DNA of 64,000 nucleotides, from assembly GCF_036014195.1 (NCBI RefSeq), contig NZ_CP107918.1, positions 6,696,001-6,760,000 of the forward strand, in the 5' to 3' direction. Positions 52,755 through 60,600 of this stretch are shown piece after piece. The notes under the pieces were generated by a model. That model had not been told where the DNA came from, did not search any database, and was given only the letters and a program-made list of their open reading frames with translations. Positions within the stretch are counted from its first letter, which is position 1. Each line of letters opens with the position of its first letter. A program made the position numbers and the translations under genes. The stretch comes from Streptomyces sp. NBC_00442. Its GTDB lineage: Bacteria; Actinomycetota; Actinomycetes; Streptomycetales; Streptomycetaceae.

Positions 52755-52783
52755 TTGCTAAGTAGGACCATGAGGTGTTAAAT
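52755..52783 (+). promoter_or_regulatory. Promoter of the transfer-like operon
   Basis: TTGCTA and TTAAAT are separated by exactly 17 bases, in an unusually AT-rich patch for this genome, about 100 bases before the first gene (52882). Confidence 0.5.
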
Positions 52784-52812
52784 AGAGTCAACCTTCCGCA
52801 GAAACGCGGAAC

Positions 52813-52846
52813 GGCCCAACCCGGTGTCTCACCACCGGGCAGGGCC
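52813..52846 (+). promoter_or_regulatory. Structured 5' leader of the transfer-like operon
   Basis: CCCGGTG (52820-52826) pairs with CACCGGG (52833-52839) around six bases. The stem continues, after a 2-base mismatch, with GGCCC and GGGCC. It lies between the promoter and the ribosome site of the first gene, so it will be transcribed as a leader hairpin; attenuation is possible. Confidence 0.45.
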
Positions 52847-52881
52847 TAGATCCGAACCCCTCTGAACCAGGGAGTCGAACC

Positions 52882-53415
52882 ATGAGCTCTACCGTATCTG
52901 CCGCCGTCAAGCTGTCCGCCGACCGCCCCTCGGGCGCTCCGCTGGCACTGCTCCCGGCGATGCCCGCGCAGCCTTCCCGCGCCGTGCCCGTCGAGCCGCC
53001 GGCCGCGCCCCGCACGTGGACGTTCACCAACTCCGAGACGGGCAAGCCGGTCTCCGTCACGTGCATGCCGGGCTGCGAGATGAACCACTCCTCGGACATC
53101 AAGACGCCGACGCACCCGGAAGACATCTGGTGCCAGGCCCGCGCCGAGGACGTCACGCTGCCCGTGAACGTCACCACCGAGGCCGAGGAGTTCCGCATCC
53201 TCGGCATCACGATGAACGTGCGGCCGTTCGACAGGCACATGTCGCAGCGCACGCCCAACGTGTCGGTCGAACTGCTCGACGATCACTGGGTCGAAGACCT
53301 GGACCCGGACGCCTTCGAGGCGGTCATCGACACGCTGGCCGCGAGGCTCGACGTCCTGCGCGCCACCCACGCCCAGCTGCTCAAGGTCCGCGCCGAGTAC
53401 CGGAAGCACGCGTGA
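52882..53415 (+). CDS. DUF6907-type mobile-element protein
   Basis: A 177-residue protein of a family typical of Streptomyces integrative elements. The N-terminal 45 residues are Pro/Ala-rich and disordered. The core starts TWTFTNSETGKPVSVTCMPG with a Cys/His cluster (CMPGCEMNHSSD, then WCQA) that may bind metal, followed by strands of the form NVSVELLDDHWVEDLDPD and a C-terminal helix VIDTLAARLDVLRATHAQLL. The ATG follows AGGGAG. Its stop overlaps the next GTG. Function is unknown; it heads an operon of eight overlapping or closely spaced genes. Confidence 0.85.
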   Translation: MSSTVSAAVKLSADRPSGAPLALLPAMPAQPSRAVPVEPPAAPRTWTFTNSETGKPVSVTCMPGCEMNHSSDIKTPTHPEDIWCQARAEDVTLPVNVTTEAEEFRILGITMNVRPFDRHMSQRTPNVSVELLDDHWVEDLDPDAFEAVIDTLAARLDVLRATHAQLLKVRAEYRKHA

Positions 53416-53783
53416 GCGCGGCCGGCACGGTCGCCGTGCAGACGACGGATCACGGTGTGGTGCCGGTGCCGGAACCGTCCTGGTGCCTGGGCGTGCACCA
53501 GGCGACCGGCTTCCGGTCGGATGTCTGCCACCTTGGCCGGACGGTCGCCGTGAAGGTGCAGACGCGGTGCCACGGCGAGGTCGTTCTCGTCGAGGCCTGC
53601 CTGGTGCAGTACCCGTACAGCACGGGGAGCCGGGCGCCCTACGTGACCGTGGACTTCGTCGGCGACGGGCACGAGTACAGCGACGCGGGCCTGCGGGGCT
53701 TGTCGGAGCGGCTGGTGGGCTTCGCTCTGGAGACCGTGCCGCGGCTGCGTGCCGAGCTGGCGGCGGCCGGGGAGGTGCGGTGA
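53412..53783 (+). CDS. DUF6907-like mobile-element protein
   Basis: A 123-residue relative of the preceding protein: EPSWCLGVHQATGFRSDVCH matches the Cys/His cluster region, ACLVQYPYSTGSRAPYVTVD the strands, and LRGLSERLVGFALETVPRLR the final helix. The GTG start overlaps the upstream stop (GTGA at 53412-53415), and its own stop overlaps the next GTG, so translation is coupled through the operon. Function unknown. Confidence 0.75.
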   Translation: MSAAGTVAVQTTDHGVVPVPEPSWCLGVHQATGFRSDVCHLGRTVAVKVQTRCHGEVVLVEACLVQYPYSTGSRAPYVTVDFVGDGHEYSDAGLRGLSERLVGFALETVPRLRAELAAAGEVR

Positions 53784-53974
53784 GCGCCTCGCTGGTGCGC
53801 CGGCCGACTGAGGACGCCGCGGTTCACGCGGCGTCCCGGTCGCCCCGGGCGCTTCCCCCGGTCCCGGCGATCCTCGCCGACCTGATCACAGCTAACCGGC
53901 TCGGTGACCGTGAGGGCGTCTGCCTGCTCGCTCACCGTGCCGTCCGCGCGAGCGGCGGGGAGGTGGGCGAGTGA
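53780..53974 (+). CDS. Small protein in the transfer-like operon
   Basis: A 64-residue protein starting with GTG that overlaps the previous stop, and ending with a stop that overlaps the next GTG. It reads SASLVRRPTEDAAVHAASRS at the N-terminus and has a single helix-rich region AILADLITANRLGDREGVCL near its C-terminal half. No membrane segment. The tight coupling and operon position support it more than its sequence does; function unknown. Confidence 0.65.
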   Translation: MSASLVRRPTEDAAVHAASRSPRALPPVPAILADLITANRLGDREGVCLLAHRAVRASGGEVGE

Positions 53975-54759
53975 ACACGGCGAAGCTGCTGGCGAACACG
54001 TCTCTCGCGGCGGGGGTCGTGTTCACCGCGACCGCCGAGTACAGCCTGGCCCGTCGCCTGGGTGCGATGGAGCCGGTGTCAGTCATGCTTCCGGTGGCCA
54101 TCGACGCCTACGCGATCACGGCGCTGAAGCGGTTCCGGCCGTTCGACATCGCCCTGTCGCTGCTCGTCATGGGGGCGGCTCAGGTGGCGGCGCATCTGCT
54201 GGACTCGCACGTGATGCCGGTGAACGGCTGGCTCGTCGTCGTCGTGTCGCTCCTCGTGCCTACGGCGATCTGGCGTACCCATGCCCTTGCCCGTGACGAG
54301 GTGCAGGCGCCCGTTGAGGCCGAGCCGCACGCAGCCGCGGACCTGCTGCCGGTCGTCGATGTCGAGCGCGTACCCGAGCCGTACCCGGCGATCCCGGCGG
54401 CTGTACCCGCCGTACCCGAGGCCGTACCCGCCGGGGCCCGGCTGCTGCCGATCGTCGCCCGGCCGGTTGCGGCTGAACGGTCCGCAGCGCGAATGGAACC
54501 CGTAGCTGTATCCGCAGCCGAGTACGCCCGTACCCGGCCGGAGGTGCACGTCGAGTACGTACCCGACGTGGAACCGTCGGACGCGGCGGCGGAACCCGAC
54601 CGGCCCGAGGACGAGTTGACGAGGCTGGCCCGGAAAGAGTTCGCCGACCTGCTCGACGAGGGGCGTATCCCCGCGATCCGGCAGCTTCGGGATACGTACT
54701 CGATCGGCCAGCCGCGGGCCCAACTGATCCAGCAACGGCTTCGCCTGTACGCGGACTGA
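53971..54759 (+). CDS. DUF2637 / SpdB-like transfer protein
   Basis: A 262-residue membrane protein resembling the Spd (spread) proteins of Streptomyces plasmids and integrative elements, which help intramycelial spread of transferred DNA. Three hydrophobic segments fall in residues 8-105 (LLANTSLAAGVVFTATAEYS, IALSLLVMGAAQVAAHLL and WLVVVVSLLVPTAIW). A Pro/Val-rich linker repeats VPxVPE-like units, and the C-terminal part (ELTRLARKEFADLLDEGRIP, IRQLRDTYSIGQPRAQLI) resembles a helix-turn-helix. The GTG overlaps the upstream stop. Confidence 0.85.
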   Translation: MNTAKLLANTSLAAGVVFTATAEYSLARRLGAMEPVSVMLPVAIDAYAITALKRFRPFDIALSLLVMGAAQVAAHLLDSHVMPVNGWLVVVVSLLVPTAIWRTHALARDEVQAPVEAEPHAAADLLPVVDVERVPEPYPAIPAAVPAVPEAVPAGARLLPIVARPVAAERSAARMEPVAVSAAEYARTRPEVHVEYVPDVEPSDAAAEPDRPEDELTRLARKEFADLLDEGRIPAIRQLRDTYSIGQPRAQLIQQRLRLYAD

Positions 54760-54762
54760 CCG

Positions 54763-54909
54763 GTGGTCCCCGTCGCGTTCTTCGCTCTCGCGGCCCTGTT
54801 GGCGCTGGCCGGTCTGTCCGCGGTCGCGCCCCACGACGTACCCCGTATCACCGGGACCGTCGCGTTCATACTCACGCTTGCGACGCTCGGCGTCGCCATC
54901 CTCCACTGA
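54763..54909 (+). CDS. Small two-helix membrane protein
   Basis: A 48-residue protein beginning with GTG three bases after the SpdB-like stop. It has two hydrophobic helices: VAFFALAALLALAGLSAVA, and ITGTVAFILTLATLGVAIL after a PHDVPR turn. It sits where many Streptomyces elements carry a small Spd-type membrane protein (such as SpdD). No ribosome site is obvious, so it is probably translated by coupling to the upstream gene. Function unknown. Confidence 0.6.
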   Translation: MVPVAFFALAALLALAGLSAVAPHDVPRITGTVAFILTLATLGVAILH

Positions 54910-54918
54910 GGAATAGCC

Positions 54919-55428
54919 GTGCAATTCGTGACCATCGGCGGTGTCACCGTCGGTCTGTGCATCCTGCTCGCCACCGTCATCAAGTGGTGGCCCGGCGCCC
55001 GGCCCCTCCAGAAGGACCCCCTGCGCCACGCCGGCCGCCTGCTGCCGTTCCTCCTCGCTTGGGCCTACGGCGTTCTCACGATCCTCGGGGTTGGCGGCCT
55101 GATCGGCTGGGTCGCCCGCACCACTCTGTGGATCTCTAACTGGCTCGGTGACGTCGCTCTCGTCTGGGGCGTCGGCGGGCAGACGGGTCAGCACGGCGGG
55201 GGAGCCCGCTATCTGCCGCTCACCCAGACCGGTGGCGCGGTCGTGCTCATCATGACCGTGGCCCTGGTGACCGCGGCCAAGCGCTCCAAGTACGGCAGTG
55301 AGCTGAAGGCCGGCGCCTGGAGCGGTATCTGCCTGGGCACGTCGGCAGGGGTCGCGGGGTTCGCGGCCGTGCCGCTTGCTCAGGCCGTCAACTGGATCGG
55401 TACGACGGTGTACGGGGCGATCGGATGA
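54919..55428 (+). CDS. Polytopic membrane protein of the transfer-like operon
   Basis: A 169-residue protein with about four hydrophobic segments: VTIGGVTVGLCILLATVI, FLLAWAYGVLTILGVGGLIG, GGAVVLIMTVALVTAAKR and GICLGTSAGVAGFAAVPLAQ. The region between helices 2 and 3 has GVGGQTGQHGGGARYLPLTQ. The GTG at 54919 follows GAGGAA. Its stop overlaps the next ATG. It is likely a Spd-type partner in mycelial spread, judged by operon position; no named domain is recognised. Confidence 0.75.
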   Translation: MQFVTIGGVTVGLCILLATVIKWWPGARPLQKDPLRHAGRLLPFLLAWAYGVLTILGVGGLIGWVARTTLWISNWLGDVALVWGVGGQTGQHGGGARYLPLTQTGGAVVLIMTVALVTAAKRSKYGSELKAGAWSGICLGTSAGVAGFAAVPLAQAVNWIGTTVYGAIG

Positions 55429-55727
55429 GCAGCCCGGCGGCCGGTGCCTGCGTTCTGGTTGTGTTCGCCGCGGCGACGATCGGGGGCACGTTCGCGGCCT
55501 CGCCCACGGTCGGCGTCCTGCTCGTCTGGGTCTGTGCCATGGCACTGCTGTGGCGGACCGCCCGGCGCCGCGTGTCCGATTCGTCCGCCACTCCCCCACC
55601 GCTGTCGCCGGACGCATCCGGTGACGTTTACGCAGGTGACACGACACGCATCGCGAGAGTGGAGCGGAGCCCAGAAGGGGTTATGTGCATCCTGCACCCA
55701 GAGCGGGAGGAGGTGAACGGCGAATGA
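55425..55727 (+). CDS. Small membrane protein of the transfer-like operon
   Basis: A 100-residue protein with two hydrophobic segments near the N-terminus (ACVLVVFAAATIGGTFAAS and VGVLLVWVCAMALLWRTA), then a polar tail with RIARVERSPEGVMCILHPER. The ATG overlaps the upstream stop (ATGA), and its own stop overlaps the ATG of the next small gene. Function unknown. Confidence 0.7.
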   Translation: MSSPAAGACVLVVFAAATIGGTFAASPTVGVLLVWVCAMALLWRTARRRVSDSSATPPPLSPDASGDVYAGDTTRIARVERSPEGVMCILHPEREEVNGE

Positions 55728-55807
55728 TCAAACGCCTGTTGACCCTCGCCACCGATCTTGTGTACTGCTCAGCCTGCGGCTGGTGGTACCCGGCGCACAC
55801 CCACTGA
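55724..55807 (+). CDS. 27-residue protein with a CxxC motif
   Basis: A tiny coding region of 27 codons whose ATG overlaps the previous stop (ATGA at 55724-55727), preceded by GGAGGAGGTGAACGGCGA, a near-perfect ribosome site. The product starts MIKRLLTLATDLVYCSACGW and ends WYPAHTH. The C-S-A-C pair plus two C-terminal histidines could bind one metal ion. It closes the operon, seven bases before a strong terminator. Confidence 0.6.
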   Translation: MIKRLLTLATDLVYCSACGWWYPAHTH

Positions 55808-55813
55808 CAGAAC

Positions 55814-55845
55814 AGAGCCCCCGCCCGGACGGGCGGGGGCTCTTT
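55814..55845 (+). terminator. Rho-independent terminator of the transfer-like operon
   Basis: A perfect 13-bp GC-rich stem (AGAGCCCCCGCCC with GGGCGGGGGCTCT), a 4-base loop and a short T run follow the last gene of the operon. Confidence 0.85.
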
Positions 55846-55887
55846 CGTGTTCGAGCGGGGTTGACCTCGCGACACGGTCGCGCCAGC

Positions 55888-55915
55888 ATGACTACTGGAC
55901 CAGTCCACTAGTCAT
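55888..55915. promoter_or_regulatory. 28-bp palindromic operator at the GntR gene
   Basis: A 28-base dyad with one central-arm mismatch: outer arms ATGACTA/TAGTCAT and inner arms TGGAC/GTCCA around CA. It overlaps the probable -10 region of a promoter whose -35 is TTGACC at 55861-55866, and lies 13 bases before the GntR ATG, which points to autorepression. Confidence 0.75.
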
Positions 55916-55928
55916 CGAGGGTTGCGTT

Positions 55929-56660
55929 ATGGCATTGCCGAAGTACGACCAGATCGCTTCCGACCTCCGCGGGCGGATCGTCCGTGGCGAGCTGGCTCCA
56001 GGGGCCGGCCTGCCATCCGAGCGCGAACTCGTCGAGCGCTGGAACGTGGCACGCGCGACCGTCGTCCGGGCCTTGGACGTCCTGCGTCAGGAAGGACTGA
56101 TCGAAACCCGCCAGGGCACCGGTTCGACGGTCCGACCGCGCATTCCGCTGGCACGCACGGCAGGTGAGCGATACGCCACGTCCGTGGCTACGGGGCAGGT
56201 GTACACCGCGGGCGAGTACGCGGAGATCGTCTCGGCCGAGATCATTCCGGCACCCGACGACGTCGCCGCGGGCCTCGACGTCGACCCCGGCACGCCCGTT
56301 GTGCGCCGCCACCGGGTGACTTTCGAGGGCGAGGCGCCCACGGCAACCTCGTACAGCTGGTTCACCGCCGAGGTTGGCGAGGCCGCGCCGCGGCTGCTGC
56401 TGCGGGAGCGGGTGCGTGAAGGGACGACTCGGTACGTCGAGATGCAAACGGGCCGACGGCCTCACACCGGCCGCGATTGGTGGGCGGCGCGTCTGGCCAC
56501 GGACGAAGAGCTGGCCCTGTTGAGGCTGGACGGCCCGGCTGCGGTCTCCGAGGTGCGTCACGCGGCGTATGACGCTGAGGGGAGGGTGCTGGCTTATGAG
56601 GTCGGCATCAACCCGGGTGGACGATGGTCTCGGAGCGACGAGTATTCGATGGTCGACTGA
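55929..56660 (+). CDS. GntR family repressor of the mobile element (KorSA-like)
   Basis: A 243-residue GntR/HutC-type regulator. The winged HTH covers residues about 5-70 (PKYDQIASDLRGRIVRGELA, LPSERELVERWNVARATVVR, GLIETRQGTGSTV), and the UTRA domain follows (VVRRHRVTFEGEAPTATSYS, then LLRLDGPAAVSEVRHAAYDA). Regulators of this class, such as KorSA of pSAM2, silence transfer and replication genes of Streptomyces elements. Palindromes sharing GTCCAC lie at its own promoter (55888-55915) and at the next promoter (56732-56749). The ATG is at 55929. Confidence 0.9.
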   Translation: MALPKYDQIASDLRGRIVRGELAPGAGLPSERELVERWNVARATVVRALDVLRQEGLIETRQGTGSTVRPRIPLARTAGERYATSVATGQVYTAGEYAEIVSAEIIPAPDDVAAGLDVDPGTPVVRRHRVTFEGEAPTATSYSWFTAEVGEAAPRLLLRERVREGTTRYVEMQTGRRPHTGRDWWAARLATDEELALLRLDGPAAVSEVRHAAYDAEGRVLAYEVGINPGGRWSRSDEYSMVD

Positions 56661-56721
56661 TAGATCGTCAACCTGGCGTAGGGCCCCTGCCGTTGGTGGG
56701 GGCCCTTTCTGGTCTCCAACC

Positions 56722-56750
56722 TTGACCTGACTAGTCCACCGGTGGACTAT
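56722..56750 (+). promoter_or_regulatory. GntR-regulated promoter of the 56813 operon
   Basis: A promoter with TTGACC (56722-56727), a 17-base spacer and GACTAT (56745-56750). A perfect 18-bp palindrome, TAGTCCACCGGTGGACTA, occupies 56732-56749, covering the spacer and most of the -10. The shared TTGACC and GTCCAC with the GntR promoter suggest the same repressor. Confidence 0.7.
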
Positions 56751-56812
56751 GCAAGTGGAGTCCTGGTGTGAGCCGGGCGACCACAACAGCTTGCCACCCC
56801 ATCGGAGGAAGC

Positions 56813-57295
56813 ATGGCCACACTGTCGACGTCGGATATCTCCGATTGGCTCGCTGCGAGCCTGAACAGGCCGTCAGACGCGCGCGCGCAGTGGGCAGACG
56901 GGCGTCCCGCGCTCCTCGCCATGGGACGTCGCTTCTCTGCCGTCCGGTTCACCGCCGAGCTGGTGCACGCCGTGGCGGCCAGCGCAGACCCCAGGACGGC
57001 CAGCGAAGTACTGGCCGCACTGGACGGGCCCGTGATCCACGACCCGCGCAACGGACGCTTCTACGCCCTGGTGCCGGCGTCCCCGCCCGGTCCGACGCTC
57101 AGCCCGCACGCGACCTACCTCGGCCTCGGCCACTACATCGGCGTGCCGCGTGTCGGGGACGACGAACAGACCGAGGTGTGGTGCAGCTACTGGGCTGTGC
57201 CCATGCGGACGCCGGGTGATCTGTGCAGCCCGACGTCCGTCACGGGGCTGATCACGGGGGGCACCGCAATTCTGAACGGACGGATCGAGTCGTGA
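56813..57295 (+). CDS. Mobile-element protein of unknown function
   Basis: A 160-residue protein. It begins MATLSTSDISDWLAASLNRP and contains ASEVLAALDGPVIHDPRNGR, then YALVPASPPG and HATYLGLGHYIGVPRVGDDE. This latter block is reminiscent of small proteins related to the N-terminal half of bifunctional primase-polymerases found in Streptomyces elements, but no catalytic acidic motif is evident, so I assign no function. The ATG at 56813 follows GGAGGA. Expression is likely controlled by the GntR repressor. Its stop overlaps the next GTG. Confidence 0.75.
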   Translation: MATLSTSDISDWLAASLNRPSDARAQWADGRPALLAMGRRFSAVRFTAELVHAVAASADPRTASEVLAALDGPVIHDPRNGRFYALVPASPPGPTLSPHATYLGLGHYIGVPRVGDDEQTEVWCSYWAVPMRTPGDLCSPTSVTGLITGGTAILNGRIES

Positions 57296-57534
57296 AGCAA
57301 TGGGCCTACGTCGTGTACGAGCGGGAGGGCCGGACCGGGCTCATCACCGTCGACCTCGGCGACGACATGAAGCGGGTGGCATTCCTCCGGTCACCGGTGC
57401 CGGGCCATCTGAGCGAGGCGACGATCCGCACCCCAAAGCTGCGGCCGGCCTCGATCAGGGAGGCGGAAGCCGCGCGCGCCGCGGGCCTGACTCGCGAGTC
57501 GCAGAAGTCGTACCTGCCGCCGCGCCGGCGCTGA
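57292..57534 (+). CDS. Small mobile-element protein
   Basis: An 80-residue basic protein starting with GTG that overlaps the upstream stop (GTGA). It opens KQWAYVVYEREGRTGLITVD, a beta hairpin-like pattern, and ends in a basic segment AAGLTRESQKSYLPPRRR that could contact nucleic acid. I do not recognise the family. It is the last plus-strand gene before the convergent phage module. Confidence 0.65.
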   Translation: MKQWAYVVYEREGRTGLITVDLGDDMKRVAFLRSPVPGHLSEATIRTPKLRPASIREAEAARAAGLTRESQKSYLPPRRR

Positions 57535-57581
57535 ACTCCGCACCCTTGCCACCTCCGATCCGACAGGGAGCGGCACCACGA

Positions 57582-57615
57582 AAGCCCCGCCCGGAATGCG
57601 GTCCGGGCGGGGCTT
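57582..57615. terminator. Bidirectional terminator between element operon and phage module
   Basis: A perfect 14-bp stem (AAGCCCCGCCCGGA at 57582-57595 with TCCGGGCGGGGCTT at 57602-57615) and 6-base loop sit between convergent stop codons at 57534 and 57629. The A and T at the ends make it usable in both directions. Confidence 0.8.
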
Positions 57616-57628
57616 CCTGTCTGTCAGG

Positions 57629-60600
57629 TCACCTCCGTCCCGCGGTGAGGGCTGCCGTCATGTGGCCCGCGAAGGAGTGGACTTGGCCGTCGGCGACGTC
57701 CGCGACGTAGGCGTGCAGGGTGGGGCCGTCCTGGACGACGAGCGTCACTGGCTGCCCGGACCCGAACCCGCCCGTTGACGGCTCTGCCGCCATGCGCGTC
57801 AGCGCGTTGGCCTGCTGCGTCGTGAACACCGGCTCCGGCCTTCCGGTCCCGTTGTAGGCAAGGTTCATGCCGGGCTGGAGGTATCCGCCGGAGTCGTAGC
57901 CGTGCCCCTGGCCGAGGAAGCTGAGGCCCGGACCGTACCGGTGCTTGGCGTAGTTCAGGGCCGCGAGCAGGTTGTCGTAGCCGTTGAAGATGTCGCCGTG
58001 ACCAGGGAACTTGTACGCGTTGAACGTCGCAGAGATCGTCTGCATCAGACCCTTGGCGAGGTCCCCGGTGCGGTTGTTGATGTCGCCGATGTTTCCCTGA
58101 ACCGCACGCTCGTTGCCGCCGGATTCGGTGGCGATCTGCCGCAGGATCCGGGCGACCATGTCCGGGCTCGTCGACAGGCCGTTCGCCGCCAGAGCCTGGA
58201 TGACCTGTGGCGTCCACCTGGTCACACCGGACCCGGACGGGGCGCCGGCACTGCCGCCACCGAAGAGGCCGCCGACCGAGGCGACGGTCTTCTTGAGCAG
58301 GCCCAGGAGTCCGTCGAGCATGTGCTTCGGCAGCCCTCCGACTGCCTTGCCGATCGGCGTACTGCCGACACCGCCACTGATCTTCGACAGGATCGGCTTG
58401 ATCAGCGAGCCCCACGCCTTGCTCGGGTCGGAGAACAGGTCGACGCCCGCCTTGGCGAGGTCGACGCCCTTGCTGAACCCGGACTTGATCCAGCCGCCCA
58501 CCTTGCTGAGCCCGCCGAAGATCCCGCCATCGGAGAACCCAGGCAGACCGAGGGCTTGCTGGACGCCTGCGACGCCACCGCCGCGGGCCGCGGCGTTCAT
58601 CGACTCGACGTACTGCGGGCCGACCGCGCGCGTCCACTCCGGGCGCATGACGGCCTCGCCCCCGGACAGGGCCGCGAGATGCACGTCCCTGCCAGGGGTG
58701 TAGCCGGGCAGGATGCCGCCCGTCGCGAAGGAGTATTCCTTCAGGGGGTCGAGATCCACGATCTTCGCTACGGCATTCCATACCTGCCGGATTCCGTCGT
58801 TGTAGACGGTGTTGACGATGAACTGGACGGGCGTCTTCACCAGGTCGTGGACCTTGCCCCAGGCGATGCCGATCGCATCCTTCGCCTGGCCGAAGGAATC
58901 GGCGACCTTGCCCATGCCGATCTTGAGCGCGTCGAAGACCGGCTGAAGCTTGCCTTGCAGCCAGGACGCCTTGTCGGAGATGAACCCGAAGGCCGGCTGG
59001 ATGGCCTTCTGCCACAGCCAGGTCGCCAGGCCGCCCAGCCAGCTGAAGCCGTCGCCCAGGTAGTTGAACCACGGCTTCACCCCGTTGTTCCACAGCCAGG
59101 CCGCCCCGGCCGCGATCAGGTCCCACGTAGGCTTGATCGCAACCGCCCACAGCCAGACCGCGATGCCGCCGATCAGCCTGAACGCCAGATACAACGGCGT
59201 GATCAAAACGGTGGCTATGACCGCGAACAGGATGCGGGCACCCAGCTGGATCGCGTTCCAGGCGGGCTGAATGGCGTTGGTCCACAGCCACATCGCCCAG
59301 CCGCCCAGCGTCTGCAGACCCGACCAGATTCCCGAGAAGACCGGCTGCAGCACCGTCTGCCACAACCACGTCGCCCCGGCCGCGATGCCCTGCCAGGCTG
59401 CCTGAACCAGCACCCTGAACCACGTGAAGTGGTTGTAGGCGTACACCACGGCCGCCGTCACGGCGATAAGGGCCGTGATCACCCAGCCCCACGGCGACAG
59501 TTTCGCTGCCAGACTCAGTGCCGTCATCGCCGCCGCGGCAACCAGCTGCGCGCCGGCCCACAGGCGCGTCGCGATGAACAGCCCGTACATCAGCTGGATG
59601 GCGCCGGGGAAGTTGTTCGCTATCCAACTGACTCCCGTCGCCAGGATCTGCAGCGCCTGCAAGCTGATCTGGGAGATCGGGCCGAGCGCGCGCGACAGGT
59701 CGAAGAACGCATCGGCGATCTTCCGGATGGTCTCGGAGACGATCGGCGCGTTCTTCGAGGAGTAGTCCAGGAACTTCTCGAACTCCGGTGAACCCTTCAG
59801 TGAGGCGCCCCAGTTCGCGAACCGGCCGGTGATCTTCTCCATGCGGGTTGCGATGGAATCCATGTGCGGGAAGAAGGCATCGACGATGCCCGCCATCCCC
59901 TTGAAGATCAGACCGAACGAGATGCCCAGACCGACCAGCGCCGGCTCGATCGACGTCGCCAAGTCGCGCTTGAACGACTGCCACCACGGGGACTTGAAGC
60001 CCCGGCTCACCCGGTCCTGCAGCTTCCCGACCGCGTCCGCCGCGGCGTACACGAACGGTGTCAGCCCCGGCAGAGCGTTCTTCAGCCCGATGAGGGCCCG
60101 CGTGAAGATGGGCATCACTGCCGGTTGGAGCGCCGTGGACCAGGCGGTGAACGCCGACCGCAGGGAGAGGAACGCGTTGAAGGTGTCCCGAGCCGCAGGG
60201 GTCAGCTTGGCGAGGGCGTCCTGGTACTTCTGCTGTGCGGTCTCCGCGGTCGATGCCGAGCCGGCCGCCGACTGCTGGGCCTGGGCGATCTGCCGCTGAG
60301 CCGACGCGATCGAATCGGCGGCCTGAGCCTGGGCCTGGGCGACACCCGCGTTGGCCTTGGCGACCTTGTCCTGCGCGTCCGCCACGGCCTGGGCCTGGTC
60401 GGCCACGGTCCGCTGAGCCTGGGCCAGCTTGTCCTGTGCCTGGCGAACGATGTCGGTGCCCTCGACGCCGCTCTTCGCCGCGGCCGTCTGCTGGTCCTTC
60501 AGACGCTGCGTGGCCGTCGTCTGTTCCTTCAGACGCTGCACGGCCTGGTCGTAGGCAAGCTGGGCTTCCTTGCGCTGAAGAACCGTCGCCTTCGGATCAG

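Noticed and set aside
52602..52881. Possible tRNA or attachment site at the left edge of the mobile element
   Set aside because: No cloverleaf can be folded and no repeat of this sequence was recognised elsewhere in the window; the right end is not visible.
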